The notes beneath the pieces were generated by a model. It ran no database searches. It was not told the DNA's origin and saw only the letters and a list, made by a program, of their open reading frames with translations. A DNA stretch of 64,000 nt from Xiphydria camelus. Taxonomy: Eukaryota; Arthropoda; Insecta; Hymenoptera; Xiphydriidae. Where the stretch lies: contig OY783198.1 of assembly GCA_963678675.1 (NCBI GenBank), positions 6,639,001 to 6,703,000 on the forward strand. The letters run 5' to 3'. The position numbers and the translations under genes are program-made. Below, piece after piece: positions 22,159-32,260 of this stretch (the first letter of the stretch is position 1; the number at the start of each line of letters is the position of its first letter).

Positions 22159-24025
22159 ACCTTCAAAGATCTGAGATATTTATTAATTCTATTCGATCGT
22201 CTGGACTAAATTAGGCGTCAGCAATTTTAACCAGGCGTAGATTATCTCGCGATTAAACTATTTCTACCCCTTTCTAAAACAATTTCTCCGTTTACCTTAT
22301 CACGCATTTCCGCATATAAAAGACTAAATTCTTCTCGCCCGGATTTATATGAATTTCTCTTCGGTTCACCTATTTCCCTCATTCGCAAAACTATTATACC
22401 AGTACGAGTGCTGCAGGCTTCGTACTATTACCACCACCCTTTGAGCGCGGGGCAACGACGAAGAAGGGAATTTTCTTACACAGGCTGGAAAAGTTCCCTT
22501 TCCGCCTGGTTTGCATCCGCAACATAATCTCATCTCGCAGCGCATGGAGACGTGCTTTGAACCTCTTTCAGCGAAGGAAAAGGAGAAGGGTGGGGGCGAG
22601 CCGGTATAGAAGGGGTGAAAGGAACGAGAGGGAGGGTCTGTTAGCGGTGACGGCAGTGGTGGGGATGCCACCCGATGTTTAATACATAGGATCGGTCCGA
22701 TATTGCAAGGGTAGCTCCGGAGAGTGAGAGAGCACGCGAGGGTGAGTTATAGCGTGGAAGAGAAAGGGGGAGAGGCGGAGTAACCGTATCTCCGCGACAG
22801 GGCGCGAGTCGCAGCGCCATCCCTGGCGGTTCGGCACTTAACGCGGGCGAGTGTTGTCGGCTCGTGCTTTTCAGGAGCTTTCAAGTGCTTTCGCAGTTGC
22901 CTCGAGTGCCGTAAGAGGCTTTCTGAGACGCGGGCGGAAACGGGCTTTTTTTAAATAGCGCCGGAGTTTCCCGCGTCGCGCCAAGTTATTTCGATTCGTT
23001 ATCGCCGTTATCGATGCGCGCGCCGTGATATCAATTTCTTTCTTCTTGATGCGGGCTCTTTGATTTCTCGCTTTACGCGTCTCCTTTGCGCGATTCTCTT
23101 TGCCGCCGATGGGGCTGCGTTGACCTGCTTCATTTTTTTGCAGAACCAAAATGGGCACTCCTTGATAACGAGATTACCTCGTTAGACTCGTATGAATTCT
23201 GAAGAGATTTTGATAGACGTAAAACTTCTCCGATAGTTTTTAGAAAATGAAAAGATCTCAAATCACAACTCTCTTTTCTTGCGCAATATGCTGAATTATT
23301 TCTGACAAGTATATTCGTATATCGACTTGTTTATAGATAAGAATATAATCTTCAAAAAAGTATTATATAAATATGAGCCAAAAGCTCATAGATAATGAAA
23401 TAATAATTTCTTTTTTTTCCTGGCGTGTGTATTATAAGTTTAGCCTCACGTGACGTAACTCTCAGGTGTATTTTATTCTCGTCCGCATATTTGGCCCATG
23501 CTATCCCGAAACGAAGGATCTATTTTTTTCAACGTAGACATACATCTAATACACACGAGTGTACGAAAGTGTTCCGCGCACGTCCCTACCCCCCGCCCCA
23601 CATCTCGTCCCTGTCCATTTTATATACACACGTACGTACTATCAGAACGTCGTTTCGAGTATGTCCCTCCGCAATATCGCATAGTTTTACCGCGATGGGG
23701 GAAAACCCCGCGGATAAAGTTAGGGCTCAAGCCGGCCAAATGCGAGTTTAAAATGTTAGGTCGGACGTGCCTGGAACGGTAGTACCGCGAATCCCTTCTA
23801 ATACCTATACCCACTCCGCTCGGTCGGACGCGCGTTGAAGTTTATTCAAATTTCGCGGAAAATTAAAGGAGAGTTTGGTAACTTTGGCGCGCTGGAAGAG
23901 AGGAACCCCCTCGGTCCCGCCGCCCGAAAATCGTCCTTTGAACGGATCCTTCCTCACCTTATTTCGCCGCGGCACGGGTTACAATCTGGTTTTACGCTAT
24001 CGATAAAAATTTCAGTTTTACGGTA
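22159..24025. other. single-copy DNA, no gene seen
   Basis: Alternating CpG-rich (22420-23180, 23560-24000) and AT-rich parts, with no recognisable coding or RNA feature. A GCGCCATCCCTGGCGG sequence at 22817-22832 is a partial inverted repeat of a kind seen near insect insulator motifs; I do not call it. Confidence 0.3.
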
Positions 24026-24291
24026 CACTGAGAAAAATATCCGGGTTAATTTAACCAAAATCCTGGAGACCGTAACCAAACAGTTTGGTGAAATATGGAT
24101 GCTCTCCATGTGTTTTGTTAGACTGACAATTTTTTGATTAGAATAACTAGATATGTACCTAGATAGAATAACTGAACATATAGTTAGAATGACTAAATAT
24201 TCGGTTCGACTTACTAGTATTTTGGTTAGAATAATTAAATTCGTTTAACCAAATGCATTTTGTCATTTTAATCAAGTTATTTTTCTCAGTA
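24026..24291. mobile_element. family A MITE, copy 4
   Basis: TA, then CACTGAGAAAAATATCCGGG at the left; AAGTTATTTTTCTCAGTA at the right. The core GAAATATGGATGCTCTCCATG and multiple GAATAACT repeats are present. Confidence 0.75.
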
Positions 24292-24307
24292 TATGTGCGC
24301 GCAGATA

Positions 24308-24425
24308 AAATTACTAAACATTTATTCAAAATAACTAAATATTTGGTTCAACTTACTATTACAGTATATTTTGGTTAGAATAACTTGACTCGTTTAACCA
24401 GATGCGTTTTGTTATTTTAACCTTA
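24308..24425. mobile_element. family A fragment, copy 5
   Basis: Only the right half of a family A element survives: ACTAAATATTTGGTTCAACTT, TTTTGGTTAGAATAACT and CCAGATGCGTTTTGTTATTT. It directly follows copy 4, either as an independent truncated insertion or as a partial duplication. Confidence 0.6.
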
Positions 24426-24467
24426 TATTAAAGTTTATTACAAGGAATCGAATTTAATTTCGTCATT

Positions 24468-24719
24468 TTAACCCTTTCACTACCGAGTTTTTATTGAGTA
24501 CAGTGGAAGAAGGCGTGTAAAATTTTTCAGATTTTCCATATAAAAATTACTGACATCACTGTACACAATTGTGTACACAGGTAGCGAAAGGGTTAGATAG
24601 GAGAGGCGTATTCAGTAATTCGCACGCATTGTTTAAAGAACAGATTGAACAATTATTATTCTCTCTGATGAGTTAAAATATGTGTACATGATCATGGACA
24701 CGAGTAGTGAAAGGGTTAA
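24468..24719. mobile_element. piggyBac-like MITE, TTAA-flanked
   Basis: TTAACCCTTTCACTACCGAG at the left and CGAGTAGTGAAAGGGTTAA at the right, with TTAA at both ends. A third inverted end, GGTAGCGAAAGGGTTA, lies at 24580-24595. The smaller piece 24468-24596 may therefore be the original element, or one end was duplicated. A small palindrome, TGTACACAATTGTGTACA, sits just inside. Non-coding. Confidence 0.75.
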
Positions 24720-25636
24720 GTGTCTCGATCGCGCATCCCCTCGATCTCGCGTCTCTGCAACAGCGTATCAGGTGTACGACAGGGTCGAAGTCCATCGTAC
24801 CGCGGTCGCCGGTGGATAACGAAATTTTTCCGGGTTTGTGTTCGGCCCGATCGACGGAGCTGCGGGTCACGTGGCTATAGCAGCACCATATCCGCGCGGA
24901 TAACGCATTTAGTCGACAAGCTAATTGTAAGTGGCTCCTCGTACAGAACGGCTCAACCATAATTCACCCAGCGCGGCGGTTTCGTATCCGAACGCGTATT
25001 ATCCACGTGCGTATACCCGCGTCGCGCCACGCGAGTTTCGGTAATCCTGCGACGCGTACCTGCGAAATTCTTTTGACGGACACCCGTCAAAATTAGCGCG
25101 CGTCAACCGCCCGCGCGGGATTACTCGCACGCGGCCGCGTGCCGGGAGGGGTGGGGTCCCGCGCGCCGTAACAAAATTGAATCGTCAAGCACCCGGTCGG
25201 GCCGCTTCTTTTTGCGACGGCTTAAAATGGCCGCGATAAATTTTTATAGGCCGTTTACGATGGCGCCCGCGCCAGATTTGTAACTCGAGAAACCCGCCGT
25301 CGTCATCGTCGTCGTTACGAGGGACGTTATAGGTCGCTCGGGATAAAAGGAATTAACAGTCGGCGTGTATCGGTAGGACGCGTCGATCGATATTTTTCGA
25401 CCCGAGGCGTAAAAGCTCGCTGCGTCTCGTTCCCTTTCCGCTTTCAGGCCTCGTAAATTTGGAACAACGGTTCTCGTCCTTTCGCGCCGTTCATCTGGCG
25501 TGAACTCTTGAAAGGTCTGGTCGGTGCGGACACTTACTCCTTATAATTCGATCCGTTTCTTGAGATGTTGCTTTTATACATATCACTAAACGCCTGTAGA
25601 GCTTGACCTAATTTTATAATATTTTAAGATACTCTA
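24720..25636. other. single-copy CpG-rich DNA, no gene seen
   Basis: Strongly CpG-rich, including a (TCG)n-like run at 25299-25316. TTTATAGGCC at 25243-25252 resembles a Cad/Abd-B-type homeodomain site. This is one of the better candidate regulatory blocks, on composition only. Confidence 0.35.
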
Positions 25637-25638
25637 TA

Positions 25639-26152
25639 GGGAAGGCCGCGGCAAAATGATCCCCCTGAGGTTCAAATTGACAGAGCTTAGTCGCAGATAA
25701 AGATAAAAGTCTGGAATTTTGTGCATACATCTAGTTCTGTAATTTAATTATATTGTGTGTTTTTGTCAAAACTTGTTATTCGATCAAAATTAAGTTATAG
25801 TTAAAATTGTCAAGTAGTGAAGAAAGGTCGTTTTACCTACCGGGTGGGCCAAAATTATATAAAATATTATAAACGGGAAAACTGATTTTTACAGTTTATT
25901 CACAACGTTGCTGAATAATGAGATTGCAGTACAGTTAAATAATAGAATGAAATAAACAGAGCGCTTACCTTACATCGAGTTACCGAGAAATGAATTTTAT
26001 TTAATCATTGAACGACGAAGATGTTTTAGTGGGCGCCACTATATGAGTAATTCGAGAACTATACTAAGAATATGTATATCGTCATACCGATCCGGTAATT
26101 TTCGTCATTTTTGACTCAAAAATCACTGAGCATCGTTTGCCCCGGTTTCCCC
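25639..26152. mobile_element. pogo/Tigger-like non-autonomous element
   Basis: Left GGGAAGGCCGCGGCAAAATG and right CGTTTGCCCCGGTTTCCCC are inverted, with TA on each side. The 514-bp AT-rich interior has no transposase. The GGGGAAACCGGGGCAAA end is similar in form to the ends at 6.48/7.35 kb and to family N. Confidence 0.65.
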
Positions 26153-26189
26153 TATTAATGTATTCCCATCTTCTTTGCTTCGTCTAATA

Positions 26190-26856
26190 AGGAAACCGTC
26201 CCAGGTGTACCTCGCCGATTTCGTTCATACTGATATGTTATTCTACATCAAAATCTGAGATACGTATTTGTTTTTATGTGCGGAAAAACATTTCTAGGGG
26301 GTGAAACTAACTTGACAACTGCTAGGAATGAGTGCTACATTTCACATACTTGCAATTGATCTTTTGAAATGAAACAAAGTGGATAATAATCTACATAAAA
26401 AATGATGAAAAATGCAATTCACTACATTTCGTTAGGGTAATTAATTAAAAAACTAGAAGGGTTGAAATTTTACAGTAATTTTGTGAATTTCAAACCCTTA
26501 TAATTACCCTAAAAGATCAATTGCAATTATGTGAAAACCTGCACTCATTCCTAGGAGTTGTCAACTTTGAGGGTTAATTTAACCTCCTAGAAATGTTTTT
26601 CCACACACATAAAAAAATATGCATCTCTTACATTTTTATGTAGAATAACATACTATCTGTCCCTTTCAATACACGCCAGCGTAGCGGGTTGCATATCGGT
26701 TGACGCCTCCGATCCGCTGCAGGGGCCATGCGCCTGTGTCTGGCGCAAGGCGGATAACCGATATGCAACCCGCCACGCTGGCGTGTATTGAAAGGGACAG
26801 ATAGTATATCAGAATGAGAATGAAATCGGCGAGGTACACCTGGTACGGTTTCCTTG
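26190..26856. repeat. large foldback element, ~667 bp (split)
   Basis: Left GGAAACCGTCCCAGGTGTACC and right GGTACACCTGG..CGGTTTCC are the outer arms. Inner pairs include AAAAACATTTCTAGG (26285) with CCTAGAAATGTTTTT (26583), and TAGGAATGAGTGC (26324) with GCACTCATTCCTA. The centre is near 26450-26500. The right arm is interrupted at 26651-26806 by a second palindrome. The uninterrupted left arm reads CTGATATGTTATTCTAC, the inverse of the empty site. Confidence 0.8.
26651..26806. repeat. palindrome nested in the 26.2-26.9 kb foldback
   Basis: ACTATCTGTCCCTTTCAATA at the left and its perfect inverse at the right. Arms of about 58 bp continue through CACGCCAGCGT(A/G)GCGGG and GCATATCGGTT. The GC-rich loop is at about 26710-26750. 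The surrounding foldback supplies the empty-site comparison. Confidence 0.8.
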
Positions 26857-27750
26857 TAAGTTACATAGCTTTTCTAAAATCCACGATCAAAATCTCCTCC
26901 AAGCGTACTCGTAAAAAAATCTTTCCTCATCAACACGTCGACTTTTTTTCTCCCTTTCGCTAATTTTTCCGAAAGGTGCAATAAGGACGTTATACGTAGA
27001 TAAGAATGCCAAGATCATACATAGCTCCGATCGGATCTCCGTCGCAGAACATATAAAAACGGATTCCCCGTTGTGCCAGACACCGGCAATAAGCCGCAGC
27101 GTTCGTCGAGCTGCCGAAGCCATTGTGTAACGTGCGTACGAGTAGGTACCGTGCGTTCGCTCGATCACCGCGCGCTGTAGCGTCGATCGTCGCGTCTACC
27201 GCGCGAGATTAGCCGCGAGTGTGCGAGAGCCGCGGTGTATTGGTTATCTGGCATGCTAAAACTGAGAAGCTTTCGAGTGTCCGCGGAGATAGGCGCTTAA
27301 GTGGCACGGCAGGAGAATGGTTGTACCGCTAATTGCCTTAATTCGATAAACTGCTAACCCGCTGCTCCGTTCTCCCTCTTCCCGGGCCGCCACCACCTCG
27401 CCGGACCTCGCTCGTCTCTCGCGCTCCCCTTTTACCTTCTCGTCTTATCATTCTATCCCCCGCTCCCCCTTCGACCCGCCCCTTCTCACAGTTTCTCTCT
27501 CTTGGTCGCGCCTCGTGGCCGAGCGAGTGGCGCTCGTCCGCGCGCTCTCTTCGTGAGGATTTTTATTTCTCACGGGAGATCGATCACTCTCGCCTTTGGC
27601 CGCGGTCGTTACACCGGTGACTGGCGGCCTGAGCGACGTTACAGGTGCCTGGCGCCTCTTAATAATATTTTCGAAACGTCTCGCCATGCGCGATACGGAA
27701 GAAATACATACAGGGTGTCCGACAGTGGGGTGTTCGTAGGTCGTTCGCGC
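26857..27750. other. single-copy DNA, no gene seen
   Basis: CpG-rich from 27100 to 27700, with a pyrimidine-rich tract at 27360-27500. The 79-100-residue frames on both strands are compositional. TACAGGGTGTCC at 27709 resembles a transposon end, with a possible partner ACACCCTGTATA at 29248. The match is too short to call. Confidence 0.35.
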
Positions 27751-28008
27751 GTGGAGGGAAAAAGTTCATTTGTGAATATGAATCTAATGGAACTAATTAT
27801 TTGAGATAAATAGGAATTTATTCATATCGAACAAGAGCTTATTTGAATTAAATAAGTGTTTTGCGTATCTTCTTAATCGAGTACGAACCTGGTAGAACAT
27901 TTATTTTATTCAAATAGACTTTTGTGTTCAATGTGAATACATTTTTATTCTCCTCTGATACATTTTTCTATTAGGTTCGTATTCAACTAGACTTTTTTTT
28001 TCTGGGTG
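27751..28008. mobile_element. family F MITE, copy 2 (intact)
   Basis: Left GAGGGAAAAAGTTCATTT and right GACTTTTTTTTTCTGGGTG, followed by TA. It shares GAGATAAATAGGAATTTATT and TTAGGTTCGTATTCAA with copy 1. It provides the uninterrupted reference for the nest at 6.4-7.5 kb. Confidence 0.7.
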
Positions 28009-28501
28009 TATAGTGGGAATATGTAATTACTGTGGAACCTTTCGAAGCTTGATATAAATTTCATGATTATCGAACATATAACTGTTGTTACTCGATCAGT
28101 TGCTCAGATGAAGCTTCAGTTACATCCAAAGCAATGTTTGAATCTGACCTTTGGGTATTATTGCGATCTTACAGTGACAGCAACATCATTATCTTTGGTT
28201 ACTCTTAGCGAACTCAAACATTTTTTATCATCTGCAATATTATAAAAAAAAACACAGTCAATGATTTTTCTCCTGCGATAGATCATGAGAGTAACTGCTT
28301 CTTTATCTATAACATATATAAACTTCAAAACATTTTTAAGCTATAGAAATGCTTAAAAATACTTATACGTAATCAGATAGTCCTAAGTTTATAAAAAACT
28401 TGAATTGTATGGTGATAAATTTATATATTTGCAGCTACATCAAAGAATTTTATGAGTTACAATTTCGCTACCTCACTTAATACCATACGGAAACAAAGAT
28501 T
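28009..28501. other. AT-rich single-copy DNA, no gene seen
   Basis: Contains an 11-A-type run at 28246 and short inverted words, but no defined ends. A 60-residue frame at 28063-28245 is not recognisable. Confidence 0.35.
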
Positions 28502-28902
28502 GTGGTAAATTTTGGGACAGGACCAATTTCTTGTTATGATAACTACAATTGAGGGCCTTGAATAAAAGCGATCCAAGTGACTTTTCTTATATATGGACTT
28601 AAGTGCAGATTTAGGTTATTTGTATTTAAAAAATTCAGGATCTATGCATGTGATCTCATGTGATAGATGGAGCTTAAAGCAGGAAACCTTTTTATACTAA
28701 ATAAATTGGCACATAAGGTACCTGAATCTGCACTTATAAGTCCATATATAAGAAAAGTTACTTAGATCCCTTTTATTCTAAGGCCCTCAATTTTAGTAAA
28801 AATTATAGTAAAACTTGTAGAAGTTGCAAGCGTTTACTGTAATTTTTATTAAAATTGTAGCTTTTGTATAACAATAAATTGGCCTTGTCCCGGATTTTAC
28901 CG
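28502..28902. repeat. palindrome, ~400 bp
   Basis: Left GGGACAGGACCAATTT, GAGGGCCTTGAATAAAAG and TTCTTATATATGGACTTAAG pair with CTTATAAGTCCATATATAAG, CTTTTATTCTAAGGCCCTC and AAATTGGCCTTGTCCC. About 65 bp at 28800-28866 is extra in the right arm and is itself a weak inverted repeat (AAAATTATAGTAAA / TTTACTGTAATTTTT). It is probably a foldback element with a small insertion. Confidence 0.75.
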
Positions 28903-30092
28903 CAAACTTTATAAATGTCACAATTTATTTATTTCCATGCAGTATTCTCACAGCGGTCATACCGACGAGGAAGTCATTAAAGGCCACGTCCTGTGATTTT
29001 TTCGAAGATCGTCAGTCGACGAGGGTGTTAAAGGGATCTGGTAAAGAGTTTCGAAGTATAATCGCCTTCCCCGTCCTATTCGACGTCATGCCATACGCGC
29101 AGGAAATACTTCACATCACTCGGCATTCACGTAGCTTTAACGCGAGTCTCTCTCTGGCTGGATGCAACGTTTAAGGACTTTTGTACCGGGGATTGCTTCG
29201 AGAATACGCGTGGCACACTCGAACCCTGTGATTATCCTGTCGTGAAACACCCTGTATACAGTGCTTTAAATGTCAGAAGCCAGGAAGGAGCGACGAGTAA
29301 GGACGAGGGTATATCTATATACACATATTGCACGTGTCACTGGGAGATGGACTACACACGGAAGAGCGAGGATAGGTTCGCCGGGAAAGTAATCACCGGC
29401 TCAGGGGTCATTCAAGTATTACGTAAGCAAGTAACGGGCGGGGGGGGAGTGGGGCGTTGAGTGCTTACGTTTCCTTACACGGGAGCTAACGAGGGAAGCC
29501 GAGGGGGTGGGAGGGAGTACGATTAATACTCAGGTAAAATGTTATCTGCACCTACCTTGCCGCTCGGTGCGGCGATGGCGGCGGCTCGACCGATTATCTA
29601 CTTTTCGGGAGTTTAATGGAAAATTCTTGCGTAATTACGGGAGGTGAATTAATCAAATTCTCGTGTCCGATAGCGAGGCTAAACTTAGCGTTTGGTGCGT
29701 ATGCAGTTTTGTTTATGGATGAGCACACTTACGGGATGCTCGAAAATAAGGTGGTCGTATCTACAGCTTTACATTATTTCTCTCTTCGTTTCTGTATGCT
29801 TTCTTTTTTCCTCGCGATATATAAATACGATAAGTGCGCGCCGTACTCTCGCAATTAACCAGGCGGATTATCAATTTTAATTGACCGAAGCCGCGCAAAG
29901 TGTGCTTCGCCTGGGTTCTGTATCTCGAAGCGATGTTACGTACCTAATAAGTACCAGTTCTGCGCGTACATACCTACTTACAGATACACATGTAACGCGT
30001 GCAGCAGCATCGCGCGTCGACGGATTATTTCTTAGAAGATCATTTCCTTCGCGGTATCAACCCACATGCAGATGTATTTATATGTAGATCTG
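28903..30092. other. single-copy DNA, no gene seen
   Basis: CpG-rich mostly, with G-rich runs at 29438-29455 and 29500-29520. No recognisable frame, RNA or repeat ends. Confidence 0.35.
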
Positions 30093-30663
30093 CAGTGCGT
30101 ATTCGAGGAAGCTTCACATAGGCGATATGCAATGTATATTCTAAACCAGACGCTATTAGTTGTCGCAATTGCGAAATGATTGGTTTAAATGACTCACGGT
30201 GCTCGACAATAGCTTCTAAAAGAAATCTCTAAGCCCTAATCGCCAAACAGACGTATACACGTGGTCACGCGGGGAATTTCAAACACTTGGTTAGGGTAAT
30301 TGCGTTCCAAAATTAGCACATCGGTTATCGCCATAAAATGAGGCTCATAGTAATAGTCGCTAAAAAGCAGAATATTTTGATTTTAAAGGTACATATCGAA
30401 ACCCAATAATTTTGTACCATTTCAACAATTAGAGCGTTACGATTTTCGACATCTCTTCCGGACCATGTTTTTACGGTTGCTAGAGGGATAGGGCTTACAG
30501 TGATTTTCTACAAAAACAATTGCCGGGTACAGGTAAGTCGTTGGAATCAGTTATTACAGCATCTTGAAGTCGACAACCAATAGCGTAAGATTTAGAGTGC
30601 ACTGGGAGAAATTGTATAAGTTGCACGGCAATGCCAATAGTTTATTAATATAAGAATACGTTC

Positions 30664-30813
30664 TAAAATTAATTTAACTTAACTAGGAAATAATCAGGCC
30701 AAACAACGTCATTACGTCTCTGAAGAGGGTTCGAAGAGGAACCGAAACGTCAGACGTGGAGTGATTGTTGTTGTTTGGCCTGATTATTACCTAGTTAAGT
30801 TAAATTAATTTTA
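30664..30813. repeat. palindrome inside the I1 nest
   Basis: TAAAATTAATTTAACTTAAC with CTAGG..AATAATCAGGCCAAACAAC is repeated in inverse at 30772-30813. The loop region 30712-30755 carries GAAGAGGGTTCGAAGAGG and AACCGAAACGTCAGACG. The arms are ~45 bp and nearly perfect. Confidence 0.75.
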
Positions 30814-30930
30814 AACTACTAAAGGCAACAGAAATATTATTTTAAGAAGAATAAGTTCAGTTACCTTAGCAATACGTATTTCTATTTCAGCTATACATAT
30901 GGTTACTTCAGCTATATACGTATTACTCTT

Positions 30931-31142
30931 GCACGGAAAAAAAAACAGCAATTTTTATTGCTCCATCCAGCAGCGCTGAGACTCGAGCTCATTTTCAAGA
31001 ATATGTACAGAGGACACAATGCTATTTTATTGCTTACAACAGTAAATAAAAATGTCTCCTCTGCACAAATTCTTGAAAATGAGCTCGAGTCTCAGCGCTA
31101 CTGAATAAAGCAGCAAAAATTGCTGATTTTTTATTTTCTATG
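30931..31142. repeat. palindrome with GCACGGAAAAA end, inside the I1 nest
   Basis: GAGACTCGAGCTCATTTTCAAGAA (two pieces, 30978-31001) is repeated in exact inverse at about 31072-31096. The inner arms are GTACAGAGGACA and TGTCTCCTCTG. The left end has the CACGGAAAAAA terminus; the right end TTTTTTATTTTCTATG is decayed. Confidence 0.75.
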
Positions 31143-31307
31143 CCTTATTATTCGGTATTTTGCTGTATTACCTATACCACCTGGTGAACACCTCATTTAG
31201 CCTTAAAGTATAACTATCACATCTATACTTTTATTGTTGTGCGATCTATTTTCTCTCAGTGTGTAGCACGGCATATCGCCTATGTCAAGCTTTCTCGAAT
31301 CACACTG

Positions 31308-32040
31308 TACATATATCCACTTTGCTCCGGTGCGGATGCATTCGCACGCGATTCCGGTTACACGAGAACGCGATGCAGACGTTTGGTGTGGAAAAGGGGG
31401 CGTCGAGGGGAGGAGAGGGAAGAGAGCAATTCGTATACGAGAGAAGGGAAGGGCGCGAGACACGAGAGAGGAGGAACGATTCGTTCCGGGGCCCGTGCGG
31501 GGTCTGGTAATGAAGGTGTTATTAAATAGATTGAGATTAATTGCGTGATTAGTACTTTATATGTAATTGGATATATGGCGAGGAGTCGAAGGAGCGAGGA
31601 GTAGTAAATTGGAGCGTGCTCGTACGTATGTTTATGTGGCCGTGTGATTTCTTCCTCCGCCCTCCTATCGTGTCGTTCTTTATTTGCCCTCGTCCTCTTC
31701 GTCTTATTACGGGAGTTGGAATGGAATCGAATAGAATTTATTATTGCCTTGGGATCGAAAGTTACCGTAAAACAAAGATAAAGAGAAACCACTACGTATA
31801 TAATCGTTGTGAGAATAAATAATGAAATGTAGGAAATTTAGCTGAAGTTGTTGGTATGTAACTCTGCGGTGAATTTTGAAATATATTGTAGATATTATTC
31901 TACGTCATGAAATATGTGGAATGCAATATTGAATTCCTGACATAAAACATTTTAAATGCTAGTATCGCGTCACATAGGAAAAAAGAAAAAGTCAACGATG
32001 CATATTGATATTAAATTTAACTTTGTATAAGTTTGCATCC
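31308..32040. other. single-copy DNA, no gene seen
   Basis: CpG- and purine-rich to 31520, with R/E-rich compositional frames. AT-rich to the end. Nothing recognisable. Confidence 0.4.
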
Positions 32041-32260
32041 AGCGTAAAAACGCGATAGATGTCCGAGTTTCCGTTTATCGTAACTTTTAACGAGATTATC
32101 TCGAAACACAGTGGAGGTATGTGAAAAATACAGAGTAGTTTTTTATATTTAGTAAAAATATAGATAAACATTTGTTATTGAAATATTTCTTCGATATCTG
32201 CAACGGATTTCAAGATAATAGATTTAAAACTTTCTGTTCAATCTGTCCCACTTTTACCTT
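32041..32260 (-). mobile_element. family N MITE, copy 1
   Basis: The right end is GTCCCACTTTTACCTTA, and the left end is its diverged inverse AGCGTAAAAACGCGATAGATG. The internal TCTCGAAACACAGTGGAGGTAT is the inverse of the core in copies 2 and 3. About 220 bp, non-coding, TA-bordered at the right. Confidence 0.7.

Larger units (their letters stand above)
30600..31261. mobile_element. CACTG-type element nested in I1
   Basis: CACTGGGAGAAATTG at the left and ATTTTCTCTCAGTG at the right form the shared terminus. Copy 2 of family I is continuous at this point (TTTAGAATGTACTGCGGC), so the insert is proven by its paralogous empty site. It contains two further palindromes (30664-30813 and 30931-31142). 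Confidence 0.7.
30093..31307. mobile_element. family I element, copy 1 (hosts a nest)
   Basis: CAGTGCGTATTCGAGGAAGC at the left, continuing CATAGGCGATATGC and TATTCTAAACC, is the inverse of the right side, GCATATCGCCTATG..CTTTCTCGAATCACACTG. The internal arms GTCGACAACCAATAGCGTA and CCGGGTACAGGTAAGTCG match copy 2 (52.38-52.92 kb), which lies in the opposite orientation. Family I is about 550 bp of long inverted repeat around AATTGTTGAAATG-type centre sequence. The right arm is split at 30600-31261 by an inserted element. Confidence 0.75.

Noticed and set aside
22817..22832. GCGCCATCCCTGGCGG as an insulator-type site
   Set aside because: One mismatch to the CTCF-type core and no supporting context.
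27709..29261. TACAGGGTGTCC and ACACCCTGTATA as ends of a 1.55-kb element
   Set aside because: Only about ten bases match, and the interior shows no continuous family; likely chance or two unrelated ends.
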